DNA of 64,000 bases from assembly GCA_008694505.1 (NCBI GenBank), contig VZDJ01007747.1, positions 10,448,399 through 10,512,398 on the forward strand, written 5' to 3'. Below are positions 24,290 to 37,547 of the stretch, one piece after another. The position numbers and the translations under genes are program-made. Under the pieces are notes generated by a model. The model was not told the origin of the DNA, did no database searches, and was given only the letters and a program-made list of their open reading frames with translations. Source of the DNA: Cyanoderma ruficeps. Its lineage: Eukaryota > Chordata > Aves > Passeriformes > Timaliidae. The number at the start of each line of letters is the position of its first letter. The stretch's first letter is position 1.

Positions 24290-25520
24290 GATTTTGTTGT
24301 TCTATTGGTTTGTTGAGTTTATGTCACCCTCTTACCATATATGCATACCTCCCAGAATCTTCTTCCTTCCCCTGGATGCCATTGGGTTATTTTTGCCGCA
24401 GTACTACACCCCTGTGATCCTATTAGTCCCCCCAGTTCCTAGCCTCCCCTTGCACCATTTTCCCCATCCCTATTGGACTCTGACCCTCAAGCTCTGGTGT
24501 ATAACCGTGGGTCCTTGGCCTCATTTTGGCTCTCGTCCCTGGAACACATTAGAGGCTGTACCCATGATTCAGACAGTAAACAGCGCTCGGATTTCCAAAC
24601 GAGAAAATTTTCCAAATCTCCTCGCCTTTATCATCAGCGCCTTATCAGCAGAGTGTCCCGGCCCGCGGAGGTGCAGGTCACTCTCAGGGACACGTAATAG
24701 CACAATGCTACTGGTTTCTGCATTGGCCTCTTGAAGACAGAGCTCTGAGTGCAGTTAGGGAAACTTCCCTGTTCAACTATCCAGGAGCCACTCTGGCAAT
24801 CACACTCACACCACCTGAGCTGGGACCACACACTCACACAGTCAGACCAGGTTTCCTTACTAGCTGAAGCCTAGATTTCCCATAGCAGAGTCTCAGATGT
24901 CTTGATCCTTTAATCTTGGTGCAAAAATTGAGTAACAACTTGAATTGGTGCCTCTGAGGCAGGAGCCCAAAAAAAGAAAACCCTGGGATTTTATAACTTC
25001 AGTCGAAGGGGGCAAAAGTCTGGCGTCCTTGGCTCCTGTCGTGTCCCTGAGTGTCCAGTCACCTGGCTGGGCCACAGGGGTCCCTGGGCCCTTTGTTATG
25101 CAGAGTGTCAACATTTCTGCTCCCACCATCTGGAGCTGGACCTGCAGCTCCCACTGCAGCTGCTCACTGAGCTGCCCACACTGAATGTGTCCCAACAGTG
25201 TTTCCCATCATAACACTGTCGCTCTCAGCACCAGTTTTCTCACATGACTCCAGGAGCATTTAGTGGTTGCCTTTCACAACAGGATTGCACTCAGAGGTGG
25301 TGGGACTCTGAGCCCCTCAGGAAAGAGCTGGATGGAATGCAGCAGACAGATCCATATGGGACCTCATCAGGTTCCTGGCTTCTCCTGGTGAGAAGTTAGG
25401 TATGAGAATGCTGCAGGCCAAGCTCATCACAAAGCAGCACTGAGCGCTGTGTGTTTCATGATTCTTGAGGCTGTCAAGACAATTGTGCACAAATGGGATT
25501 TCACTTAAAGCTAAAGCAAA
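24290..25520. other. Unassigned GC-richer block, possible old ERV LTR
   Basis: GC and CpG rise compared with flanks (for example 'cccggcccgcgg' near 24658). The plus strand carries the longest frame in the window, 24294-24734 (146 codons, hydrophobic start, Pro-rich), and the minus strand a 100-codon frame at 24893-25195. Neither shows a family motif, and they lie in a region with TATA-like words ('gtgtataacc' at about 24498, 'attttataac' at about 24988) and an AGTAAA word, as an LTR would. I could not match it to a named family. It may be degraded retroviral sequence or a unique GC island. Confidence 0.35.
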
Positions 25521-28500
25521 AATTGAAATTCTGCAGAATAGAAGCACTAAAATGATAATAATTCAAACATTTAAATAATAATCCAAGTCTCATGAGGAAA
25601 CTTCATGTTTAATTTTATGTGTGATGTGGAGACTGGGTTTATTACTGGGTACCAATTAATCTTCCTGGAAGATTTGTTAAATTTTTTTTGCAATGCCCAC
25701 TGAACAATGATAAATCATTGCAATTAAGATTGGGCTAAATTAATCTTATGGCTTCATTTTATGTCTGTTCTATCTCACTTAGTTTTGATGATCAGCTTTT
25801 AAACTTGGGGTGATGTCAGCAAATAGGTAATGTCACAGCACAGCTAAAATCTTGTATAGTTATGTATTGCTTTTGATGTCATTTCCAAAGTGTGAATTTG
25901 TTATGTTTTGATTTCTTTTGCCTGATGATTTATCCCAAAAGCTACTTTTAGGCATACCAAAGACTTCTGAAACTTCCTGACACTGATTTACTACTGACCT
26001 CTGGGAATCACTGACATCCAAGTAGAACTACTAGCCATCAATTCAGGGAGAGCTAATCATACTGGCGATGGTGTTGTTTCTAGTCTCATGGAATATGCTT
26101 CTACTCTCTTCAGGGTCTCCATTCATGCAGTTACGTGTCTTCCTTTGGGAACGTTAGTCTGTAGCTTATTAAAGGGTGTAATGGCAGAGTTACCAGCCCA
26201 AAGACCTGGATACAAATCTTTTAACTGGCACCTTGTGTATAGAATTGTGCATTTGCTTACAGTTTTTAGACTCTGTTGGGACTTCTCTCCAGTATGTGCA
26301 TATGTGATCTATGCATCCATCTTCAAAGATGTCACTGACACTTCAGAGGCTTCCAGAATTCAGTTCCAGAAATTCCTGAATACCTTTTTACCTGTTTAAA
26401 TTTTGACTATTTTTATGGACTACAAGAAGTCATTAATAGGTTATCAGTCATGATCTATTTGCTTACTATCTCCCACTGATAATTTGACAAATATAAGAAC
26501 TAAGAATTGTCTTTTTCAAGCCTGAATTTTTTTTCTAGTAAAAATCCCTGTTCTTATTTGCTTATTTGTAGGCTATTGAAAAAAAATATACAAAGAAGGC
26601 AAGCCTGAGGGGTTTTTTTAGTCTATTATTCTTACACATATGAAAAAAACTCCTTGGGTTTACAAAAGCTGGCATTGGTAGATCACATCCTGATAGAGCT
26701 CCCAAGACAACTTACTTCACCCTATAATAAAAATCAAAAACCATTCCATTCTGCCCATTCCTGTTTTACATCTCTTTTCCCCTATTCATTTATTCTTTTA
26801 CTCCACCTGCTTAATAATTCCAGTCAGTAGATACATATCAATAAAGAATATATCATCATCAGGATTTACAAGCAAATATTCCCAAGCAGCATTACAGTTC
26901 AAAAATAGCCCAAGTTAAGAATAATGCATTATATATCTCGAACACATCATCTGTAATCCATTTTCTGAGCAATGTACTATGCTTGTTTCTTGTGTAAAAA
27001 CACCTTCTGTTCAATATGTAACACTCTTAAGCTAGAAACAACTTTAACCCAAATATTATTAAATTGAAAATTAATAGAAAAAGAAACCTCAATCAAATCA
27101 GTTTTGTACGAGGTGCATTGTTACCAAATCCTTTCTGCCTTGATGATTGGAAAAAAAGACTCACTCCAAATCTCCCCTCAGTTAACTCTTTAGTAAACTA
27201 TCAATACATACAGTCAAAATCTTGCATGCCTGTTGCTGATGTTCTTATGTGCATGTCATAATGTCTTTTAAAAGAGGCTGGCAGCATAAGTCCTGAAAAA
27301 GCAAGTGTGGGCATAAAATTACACCAAAACAAAAAAGAAAAAGGGTGGTTTCTTTTCAGATTCTGAAGTGTTTTAGAATTTTTCAGGTAGCCCATGAACA
27401 TTTTTTCTAAAGGATGTGTGACTAAACACACCCAAAATCAAAGTCCAGTATGCCCATCAGTATCAGCAGATAACCCAGAACCAAGTGGTGTGAATGGACA
27501 AAGTGGATGAGTAGTAGTACACGTTATAACCTTTTGAAGACAAAGCATGATAAATGAATAACAAAATGCTAAATAATACATGGACCAGAATATGGCTTAG
27601 TGATTTTGTAGCTTCTGGTGTATGTGGGTTTATGCATGTGTATACATAAATATATCTGCTATTTTAGTTATGGTCATATAGGCAGTAGCTTCTTGACAGC
27701 TTATTAGTAGCAGGTTATGTGGTTTTGCCTTCCTAAATGTCACCATTTGGTATTTAATAAATACCAAGAAATCTCACTAGGTGTCAAGTGTGCTGAGGGG
27801 TAACTTTGCACTGAATCTTTAACGCATAACCCCTACTCTTTTGACTCTTTGTAACCAACAGATTATCTATTTTTGATAAACTAGGAGAATGGTTGTCAAA
27901 CTTCAGAAAGGAGTGATATGTCTAGACCTCTCTGATAGTAAGCAATGGATTACATCCTTACTGAAAAATTGTCTACTGACTGAGAAAGCCTGATTTCTTA
28001 GCCAACTCAGCCATTTGCTTAAATAAACTATGCTAAAATGGAGTTCTCACAAAGTTTTAGGGCTAGCTTCTCAGTAAAATGTGACTTAAATCTAAATAAA
28101 ATTTATGCACCAAACATTGATCATTTTGAGGTATAGAGCCAAAAGAACTAAACTTTGTGAATTAGTAGTCTTACTCTTTGAACAAAAATGCAGCAGGAGT
28201 TCCAGAACAACTGAGTATCAATATGGGCAATTCTATGGGAGTGTCCACTTTAAATGAGTAGAATTTGATTTTAACTTCATTTAATTTTCTTTAACTGGAA
28301 GTGTCGGTCTTGTCTAGACTGACAGAATACTAAAGTACCAGAGACTGGACAGATTACTCATGGAAACATTATTAGCATTTACAGTTTCAAAGAACCTCTT
28401 TCTGATGCTCTAGACTAGTGGATCACAAAGCAAAAGCCTGCAAAATGGGTAATTTGGCTTGCAGCTCTCTGTGCAATCTAGAAAAATACTGACAATTAGA

Positions 28501-30377
28501 GTTCATCAATGTGATTATGTCATACAGTTAGAGGCATTTTGAAGAGTTAATAAGAGTTCCATTTTTCAAAATCAGGGAAAAGGTGTATAATTATTTTTCT
28601 TAGATTATTGCTCCTCCACACATTTGTGAAAAAGAAAAAATCTAGTAAATATTAGACAATATTTTAGTATACTGTAGGCTTTGATTCTGTTTATTCTGCT
28701 AAGAATGTAAAAGAAACACAAAACCAAAGAAAGAACAGATTGGTTAACCAGTCTGTTACATTTATTACTGAGCAAGAGGCCATTTTCATTTGCATCTTTG
28801 TTAGAAGAAGGAATGTATCTGCTTAGAATACTCTGAGGAAGTCTGAACTCATTCAAGGCAATTGCACTCATATTTGTTTAATTTATGTGAGCATTAAAAA
28901 TGTTTCATTACTTGCCAGTTTTGTACAATAATATGCAGCATGCTTCAGAACTTATTGTTCTGTTTATTTAAAGGAAACAAGTATTTTATTTTTTATGTAT
29001 TTGCAAGGATGCACAAGCACATGATGTGTATTCTGTGACTGTTTCCTCATACATTTCTAAAATTCCCATGTTACATTTGGCCTTCTAGGATGACATGTTT
29101 TTCCTCTTTTAATTGCTACTTTTGTTGTGATAGGGAGAAAATCCTTGATTGTCAGTCTTGGGCCAGAACTTGAAGTGAGAATTGTCAGGAATTTTTCTAT
29201 GTCTTCTCTGATGATTTTCAAAGTGAACATGCTCTTGTATTGAAGCTCATGTTCAAAGTTGGGGGCCAGTTTCCAGTTTTGACCACTCACGTGACACAGA
29301 TGATAATGCTACCCAAATACTGGAGATAAAATCACTTAAAAGCAGATGAGAATTTCCACTTTTAGAATCTTTGCCAGCAATAGTGATCTATATTTTTTCT
29401 ATCTAATACCATTAGGACAAGTTTTCCTTTCTTGGCTATGGTTCCTTACTTCAAGGGAAATTTATTAGCATACATTAATCTCTTACATCTCTTCTGCATA
29501 GTTTAGCTGTAGCCTTATCTCCTTACTTATATTTATTACCTGCTTCATTTATATAAGGTGAAGTATTGTGTTCATGGTGTCCTCTCCCAGAATACTAATC
29601 ACTTCCTATATTTTAGGCACTTATGCTTTTGAGTATTTAACTTAAAATAACTAAGAAAGGTGTTTTGTTGCTTCATCACCGACAGAAGGATGCTCTGTGT
29701 TGAGCTGAGGGAAAAGAGTAAAGTTGTTCAAATTTCAAGGTGACTCTTCCTTCTGTGGAGGCAGAAAGCAAGCCAGAAGAGGAAAAGACCTGGAAAATCT
29801 CCTGGGATCTGTGTACACTGATTAACCTAATGTCAGAGAGTAATAATTTATGATAGTCTGGGTGCAAATGGAAGGTGATCTATGATTTTCATGCCATTAT
29901 CCTTATTATTCTGCATTATTGATGAGAATTGTTTCAACCTCTCCCATGAGCAGGGTTAAATCTTAACACCTGTACACCTATACCTATAGAAGTTGTAATA
30001 ACTTTTCTCTTATTCCCACTTCAGATAAGCATTTCTCATTAAATTTTAAATTGTGTTTCATTCTACCTGTGAAACTAACATTTTTATACCTGACCCTCAC
30101 TTCTGATACATTTCACAACTCTACAGTCAATTAATAACAAATCTAGAAACCATATTTTATGCCACTGTAAAATTTAACTAACCAAATGGAAGTCAGTTGC
30201 AAAGGAGTGCTCCTTTCTTTACTCAGCTTAAAGAAACATTGCACTGCTTTCCTTCCTTTCTACCCTCACTGGTGAAAGTAAATGAATTTGCAAGTATATC
30301 CTCCAAGAGAGGCTATTGTAGCTAGGACACCTTTTCAATGACTAATTATTACACATGGAAACTTTTTTCTTTTACAG
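25521..30377. other. Non-coding, AT-rich; candidate regulatory block at 25600-25950
   Basis: No exon recognised on either strand. Frames include 26088-26399 (+, 103 codons) and 29057-29290 (-, 77 codons, SGQNWKLAPNFEHELQ.. reading fairly protein-like); neither has splice context or a known motif. 25600-25950 has homeodomain-type words and an inverted repeat at 25705-25720. If the exon at 30378 is real, this stretch would be intron. Confidence 0.45.
25705..25720. promoter_or_regulatory. CAATGAT-AA-ATCATTG inverted repeat with PBX/HOX-like core
   Basis: Seven-base perfect arms around AA; the centre ATAAATCA is the complement of TGATTTAT, a known PBX-HOX composite site. It stands in a block rich in ATTAAT/AATTAA words. 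Function is inference. Confidence 0.3.
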
Positions 30378-30530
30378 ATTCCTATCACACAGAATAAAGA
30401 TCCTGTGATTAAGTTCATCCAGACAGGTTACTTTCATAAAGCATACAAACAGAGTAGAATTGACTTCAAAGGAGATCCTTTCTCAACTTTCCCAGGGAAA
30501 AGGGATGGCATACAACTACCAGATTACAAG
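30378..30530 (+). CDS. Isolated internal coding exon, unidentified protein
   Basis: A pyrimidine tract 'acttttttcttttacag' ends at 30377, and a canonical donor 'aag|gtaaga' starts at 30531. The 153 bases between are open in one frame only (51 codons, phase 0 at both ends); the other two frames stop within the first 30 bases. The peptide begins IPITQNKDPVIKFIQTGYF, continues through HKAYKQSRIDFKGDPF and a Pro-Gly-Lys-Arg stretch, and ends in LPDYK. It is polar, rich in Lys, Asp, Phe and Tyr, with no transmembrane or signal segment. I do not recognise the family; the style recalls small axonemal or sperm-tail proteins, but that is only an impression. No partner exon was found within the window, so flanking introns would be large. 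A chance exon-like segment remains possible but would need two consensus sites and a clean frame. Confidence 0.6.
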
Positions 30531-33500
30531 GTAAGATAAACTGGATGCCAGTGTAATGACACTGTAGTAATATACGCTGATTTTCTGAGAGAACATTAAT
30601 GGCATGAGTTAATATAATTTGAAATTGTGATGTATAATAGCAGAAGCTTCTTTTCAAAACAAACCTGCAACTCTTGTTGCAATTTACCTCACAGGTTTTC
30701 CTTTTCTAGTCTCTCTACAGACCCTTCCCATGTTGGTCATAGCACGTTACTCAGCATTCATACTCAGCAAATTTCAGCATTGCAAGCAGCTTTTAATTAA
30801 TAACCTCAAGTATATCCACTCCATAGAGTGCACCTGATTCCAGGATCTCCTGCATGAGAGAAGTAAGAAGAGGAATTCTCTCCCACAAAGAACAACTTGG
30901 ACTACATGAGAAATAAGGAACGTCCATGCAATTTTCCTTGCACCAGACCTTGTTGATGTTTCCCATGGAGAGGCTCTATCTCCATGGAAAGGAATACAGT
31001 GTCTCCTTTTCACTCTTTCCTTATATCAGATGATTGTCTTTTCTCAAGATGCCAATTTTCCTGGTCAAGCTTCCATTCCTTTGTGAGAAGCATGGGCTGA
31101 AGTAGCTTTGTGGTTACGCTGCAATGAGAATGGACTCCGCAGTGATGGGACGGATGCAGGACGGATGTGTCCAAAGGCAGCAGCTGCCATGAGACAGCAG
31201 CCAGAGGTGCCTTTCTTGCCATGTTGATGGTAGGCTGAAAATGAATGAGGGGTATGGACACAAGCTGTCAAGAGGGGTGCAGATAGACAGAGTATTGATT
31301 AAATAATGGTGATACTTACAGCATCCTGCAGTGAGTCATCATATAGATAAATGACCAGCAGTGGGGGTTGACAGATGGTGAATGACTCTTATATAATTGA
31401 AAAGTACATTTGAAGCCTGCTGAGAATGTTCCAGCAGCAATTTTATGATTTCATTCAGTTTTGAGGAACAATGAATGACTAGGGCTTTTCATATATTTCA
31501 CATTTTCTTGTGCATTTTTCACATAAGTATTATAGATGTCACTGTATATAATTCACAGTTACTTCTTCCTAAAATAATTTTCATATTCTCTAAGGGAACT
31601 ATTAAATCTATTTTTTGGAAATCTCATCACTATATTTGGTGAGAGTATAAATCTTTGCAATGTTCATAGTTCCAAACATAACATGAAAATAAAATTTAAA
31701 AAAAAAAAAATGTTGCTGTTTTCAAAAGATACTTCCATTTCCCCCAAACATTCTACCAACCATTTAAAAATAAAGCCAGAAAAAAACAAAGCATTTACTA
31801 ATCAACAAGGGAAATTATAAAATCCATTTTGTTTAGGGCAGTTAAACAAATCAATATCAGTTTATCAAGACACTTGGATCTAACTGCCTTCTAGATTAAA
31901 TGTATTATAAATATTAAAATACCTGCTAAATAAGTTCTGAAAATTATACACTAGCTTTTTCCCTAAGAAATTATTTATGCAATTGCAGTATGCAAGTAAA
32001 ATTGTGTACTGCAGAATCAGAGGGGATTTGATGTGAACAAAAGAACAGAAAAGGGTTCATAATATTCAAGGCTGATGGAGGATTTTTTTTTTTATATAAA
32101 CATCAATATTTTTGAATATTTGAGTAGAGAAAGAGAACCTAGCATTCGCCTTGTAATGGAGGGCTTACACAAGGCCAGTGCAAGGACCAGGGACAGAACA
32201 ACTTATTAAGAACTGGTTTTACTTGGGTAGTTACCATTCCGTGGTAATGATCATGTTTTGTTTAATCTTGGATCTTCTGTCTGTGCTACCTGATCTATCT
32301 GCCAAAAGTCTATTGCTTTACAGGAGTTTTGGAACTACTGTGCTTACACCATTTCTCATTCAGCAGGAAAAATGTCCCTGACACGGCTCAGAACAGCACT
32401 CTTCCTCTCCCCCATTCATGCATTTAATTTACACAGTTGTATTTTTCATTAACAGCTTCTCATGCACTAAATGTGTGAGCATATTTTTTAAGACTGCTTT
32501 GGAAAACGTCTTTAAATAGGTAAATAAAAACATAACTTTCATACACTCTTTTTACTGTTGAGTGTATCTGTCCATCTTTATCTAATGAGAAATACATTTT
32601 CCGGTCTCCAGGATTTACTTAATAACTGTGCCTGTCTGCGAATTTCTAGAAATTGCTGAATAAATCTTACAGGCCAGACTTCACTAAGAATGTGTTAAAT
32701 ACAGTATCCAAAAGATCACTTTAAATTGTATGTTTTCCCAAAACAATTAGACTTGGGCATAAAGGTCCAGGCAACAGAAGTCAGGACCTTCCTTCTTGTG
32801 AGAAAAGATGATTAAATAAATAAATAAATAAACAAACCAGCAAGGTTTAAAGACTATAATACTGTAGGAAAGCACATTTAAGATCATCAGTGATTTTTAT
32901 AATGATGTTTTGATCAGATTGAGTGGAATGTAGTGATAAACAAGAATAGCGACCCAAACAAAAAGTGTTTTATATAGAGCAGATTGTGCTTCCAGCAGAT
33001 ATCTGAAGGGGGTATCTGATTTATAATCAGAGTTCTATACCTTGCCAAGCAGTAAAATATTATTCAATTGAATTATATAGTTGGAAACTGAATAAAAAAA
33101 TTAATGATAAGGCTATGTATTAACAGGCAAGGAATCAATGTCCACTTGTGTAGCCATTCATAGAGTATTCACTCATTTTTGCACATGCATCTGAGAAGCA
33201 CAGTATATACAGCTGTGCTAATAAAAGAAAGCCATTTACCCTCAGATAAGCAAGTGCACTGAAGCTATGTGAAATAGGATTATTGTTATTTGAGGTATAT
33301 GCTTACTTGCCTCAACAAATCATGCCAATTTTTTTCTTTGCCATGGGATGACAATAATTTTAGAAATTAAAAAAAAAAAAAAAGAACAGTAAATATCAGA
33401 CAGGACAATATGAGCAATGATTTATGGTTGATAATTCATGAATGTAGAGTAATTAATGAAGATTTTGTGATTTACCAATATTTGTCCGAGTTGTTGTAGA

Positions 33501-35004
33501 CAACTGCATAAATCATAAAGAACCAACCTCAGTGTTTCTTTTCTTCAAAAGAATATAGTGATTTGGTAAGATTTGGATTAGTTCCTAATAATAATTTTCT
33601 ATCTAATACACTTTCTTTTCTAATAAGCCTTCTATCAGCTGTGCTGAGAAAGAGCCTCAAATGAAGAAAAGCAGTGCAATACATAATGTAAAAAATAAAT
33701 GCACCTGGCTCATGGTTGACAAATGCAGATAAATGCAGGCTAATGAGCTTGGATCAAAAAAATAGAGAAATTGTGTAGCTGCTAAATAGAAAATGAGCAT
33801 GAGGACATCGACCTAAATAGAGGTTTGGGAACTTTTACAGACAAATCCTTAAACTCTGTAGCCCATCAGGTGGCCAAACCAAGACATATAAATGAGATAC
33901 TGGGATGCAGCTAAAAATGCACACTATAAATAAAAGTCTAAACTTATTTCAGTTAATGAAGCAACAGTCACAATGCTGTGTACACTAATTATCAGTAACA
34001 GATGGGATTTCATATGAATCCCCAGGCAGGATAACCTTTAGAGATGGGGGACAATAATTAGGTATCTCAAAGGGCAAGAGACTTAAGAATCAGAGTGATG
34101 ACCACTTGGCAGCATCCATTCAGGTAAATTCAGATGCCTAATCCCATGCCCTGTACAGACAATGCACACAAGTAAATTACATTCCCCAGTATTTCCAGGC
34201 AGAGATCAACACTTCATGAAGTGAAGTAGTTGAAGGGCAGATTTGGAGTAATTAACATGATTTTGCATTAAATCATAGCAGATTTCTTGAGGTGATTGTG
34301 AGCAAGGAAAGCTGCTCATAGGTAGTACGGTTATGCATTGTTACTTTATGGTTGCTGCGTATCACCTCAAATTGGTCTTCAGCATAACTGCCCATTACAT
34401 ATTCTATGGCACTTGTTTTAGATGTGTATTTGTATACATAAGCATGCATATACACAGAAGATGCTACAGTATACAAAAATATATCTGTACACTAAATTCT
34501 ATCAAGATTTCTGAGTTTAGAATAATGTTTTTGAGGAAATTGCTACTTTATACAGTATAATTATTCCCCAAATATTCTGAAAAAACTATTGTCAGAAGAG
34601 CATCAGTGAACATAAACTAACTCTTGTGCTATGTAACTGGCCTTTGATATATCTTTACCCTAATGTTTTAATACCTTGACCATATTTAACAAAATGTATA
34701 AGTGAGGAAAATACCAGGACTTTGCTATTAACAACTAAAATGTAAATGTTATTTCTTTCTCATTCAGTCAACAAGTGTTTACATTACAAATGCCAGAACT
34801 TCAATGAATATTTGTAGTGAGAAAGAGAAATCAAAGCACTGTAAAGAGTGCCTTGCTTCTTAAGAACCTCAGAAAACCAAACCTTTCTCTGTAGCCTGGA
34901 AGTCAGAGCACTTATAAGAAAGATAGTAACAACTTTCAGCCAGAAAATGGCCGAACCTTACCTAACAGGTAACAGTGAGTCTCACAAATATAACTTTACC
35001 CAAG
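30531..35004. other. Non-coding, probably intron or intergenic
   Basis: No second exon found. 31010-31271 has two overlapping minus frames in slightly GC-richer DNA with no motif. Simple repeats: A13 near 31698-31710, (TAAA)n at 32813-32836, A-run at 33369-33383. The rest is AT-rich. Confidence 0.5.
32813..32836 (+). repeat. (TAAA)n microsatellite
   Basis: Six or so consecutive TAAA units, directly visible and of low complexity. Confidence 0.9.
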
Positions 35005-35450
35005 ACCATTCTGAAGAGGAAAGGCCGAAGGAGGCCCACAAGGATAGTGAAGGGTCTGGAGGGGAAGCCATGTGAGGAGCAGCTGAGGTCACTTGGTCTG
35101 TTCAGCGTGGAGAAGACAGGGGATATCCCGCTGCGGTTACAGCTTCCTCACTGGAGGGGAAGAGGAGGAGCAGACACTGAGCTCTTCTCTGTGGTGACCA
35201 GGGGACAGCAGCTGGAGAAAGAGCATGAAGCTGAGTTGGGTATCAGGAAAAGTTTCTTCACCCAGAGGGTGGTCGGGCATTACAAAAGGCTCTCCAGGGA
35301 AGTGGTTACAGAACCAAGCCTGACAGAGTTCAAGAAGTGTTTGGACAATGGTCTCAGGCACATGGTGTGATTCCTGGGGTGTCCTGCACCAGGAGTTGGA
35401 ATTCAACGATCCTGATGGATTACTTCCAACTCAGCATATTGTGTGGTTTT
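35005..35450 (+). mobile_element. Truncated CR1 LINE, plus strand
   Basis: CR1 3' region with 'gtctggaggggaagcc', 'gaggagcagctgagg', 'ttcagcgtggagaag', 'aggaaaagtttcttcaccc', 'agagggtggtcgggca', 'caggagttggaattcaa' and 'ccttccaactcag'-type end. The subfamily differs from the copy at 11253. A 131-codon frame through it (34975-35370) is a chance frame over the untranslated region. Confidence 0.92.
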
Positions 35451-37535
35451 TTACGCTTTGTCCAATTGAACCAATCTCTGCTCCCAGAATAATTTTTTTC
35501 ACAGAGCAACTCAGTCCTAAATTCGTAAGTCCAGCATGTATCTTACATTCTCCTCTCCACAGGAATCTCTTTAAAGACAGAGGGATGCATTCAATGAGCT
35601 GCCTTTTATGTCTCACTTTTGAACTTTGCATTCTACTTTTCTCAGTCACCTCACCCATTTTGTTCTCTTTTCTGAAAAGACATGGCTTTCAGTTAACCAC
35701 CTTACTTTCTACTGTGATGCTGGGTATGTGATATGATCTGCTTGGAGATCTGCAGCCTTCCCAATCAAACAATAGTTCTGATCACATTAAACTTCTGTGT
35801 TGTTAATATAATTGACCAAGATTTTGCCTAATTTTCCAAAAAAACACATTCTCTTTAAGTAGCCAAGGTCCACATCTCTCATATTCCATGGCCATGATAA
35901 AAATGTTCATTTCTTGTGACATGGGAAAAAAGTACTTTCCTTCAAGCTTGTAAGTCCTCATTCATGGACTGGAGGCTTCCAGCAGCCTTCCATTTCAGTG
36001 AAATGTAGGATGTATATAAGTATAGATGGTATTCAGAAAGCTAGCAGGTGAAGGCAGGAAGATGTCTAGAGGAAAATTACTATGTTTAAAAACAAGACAG
36101 GTTTAAAATATTTTGAATTATTATTAAATTTTTCCAAATTGATAGAACTCCATTTACATGTGCATATGTAAAAGGTGTATGTGCATGTACATGTAGAGAT
36201 AGATACAAATCCTAAATTGCCAGATAGTATTCTCTAACATAGAATCAGCTTCAATTCCCATCCATTTATAGATGTCACAGTATATTAATCACTGAGATAG
36301 AAAAGAGCTATCATATCTCTAATGGGACATCTGGCATAATAGACAGGCAGGCGTATTTTCATTCAGCCATTGAGGCCTCAGCAAATTATATCTGAAGCTT
36401 TGGATTTTGAAAGTACTTTTGTTTAAATGAAGCCCGTTTTGGTAATGATTATATGTTAAAGCATAATAAAGAAGTGTCTTTATAGTTCCAATAGGGAAGC
36501 AAAGTACACTATGTGGAAACATTAGAAATATTAATCTCTAAATGTCACTCAGCTACAAAGTTCGACAGTTGTACAGACTAGCCCAAATGGGAACTTGAGG
36601 AGCAATACAAATCCTGATATTGGACAGATTTTGAAAGGCATGTGGGGACAACAAAACCACATTTTAAGTACTGTCTGACTCTCATCACACAATAATTGTT
36701 GAGCTCTCTGGAACAGTAAAAGGAAGAAAATTAAAATATGATGCATTTGTTCCACAAATATGAGTTCAGAAAAGCACAAATGGTAGGCTGCTTCTCCAAA
36801 ATGTACATCTTTACAAATCCACAGTTGCCTGGAGGAAAAGACAAAGCTTTCAAAGTACATTTGCATTAAATATTTGGGTAGTTACATATTTTGTATATTT
36901 CAACTGATCAAGCAAAAAAAATCTTTTTACACATCCTTAGTTTTATACTTCAATGAAGCATCATTTGACTCCTACTGACTTTACTTACACAACTGAAGTT
37001 AAGGATACACAGATATGCTTTCCTGGATTCTTTACTCAAGTCCCGATCCTAATCATAGGCCTCTGTATATAAACTGATTTTTTCAATTGGATTTAAACTA
37101 GGCAACTAATGTAGCAAAGCAACAGCCTAATCAGTATAGGTGCTATTGTTATCAGTTGTTTCTCCCATTTTTCGTACAAATGTCTCTTATTGATGCTCAG
37201 TATCAATATTCCATGATCATGCATTATTGAGATTTAATGTGAGTTCTGCTATTGATTTCAGCAAGGGAAGACCCCTAGTCAGAAAGGAAAACAAAAAAGA
37301 GTAGAGTGTTCTGTAGGTAGCAGACCAAATTTCATGCTGAAATCAATAAGTTTATAGGTAGTGTAAAAGCAATACAGAATTTTGACTGAATAATCTTGAG
37401 CAATTAGATGCAGCCAGACTTGCATGGCTTCAGTCTTGTATTGATTTTGTCATTGCCTTACAACGTGTGTGTTAGTAGCAATTATACTTTCTGGCAAACT
37501 TTTTTTTTCTCTCTCAGCATCTAAATTGTTGCTTC

Positions 37536-37547
37536 TTGATTAATCAA
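37536..37547. promoter_or_regulatory. TTGATTAATCAA palindrome
   Basis: Perfect 12-bp palindrome with paired homeodomain-type half sites (GATTAATC). It sits in a block with further ATTA words (37560-37700). Regulatory use is inference. Confidence 0.3.

Noticed and set aside
24294..24734. 146-codon plus frame, longest in the window
   Set aside because: No known motif, a second frame of 74 codons overlaps it, and it lies in a block that looks like a degraded LTR; GC-richer DNA gives long chance frames.
29057..29290. Protein-like 77-codon minus frame
   Set aside because: No splice signals, no recognised motif, no intact neighbours; kept only as a note.
34975..35370. 131-codon plus frame
   Set aside because: Runs through the untranslated 3' region of a CR1 copy.
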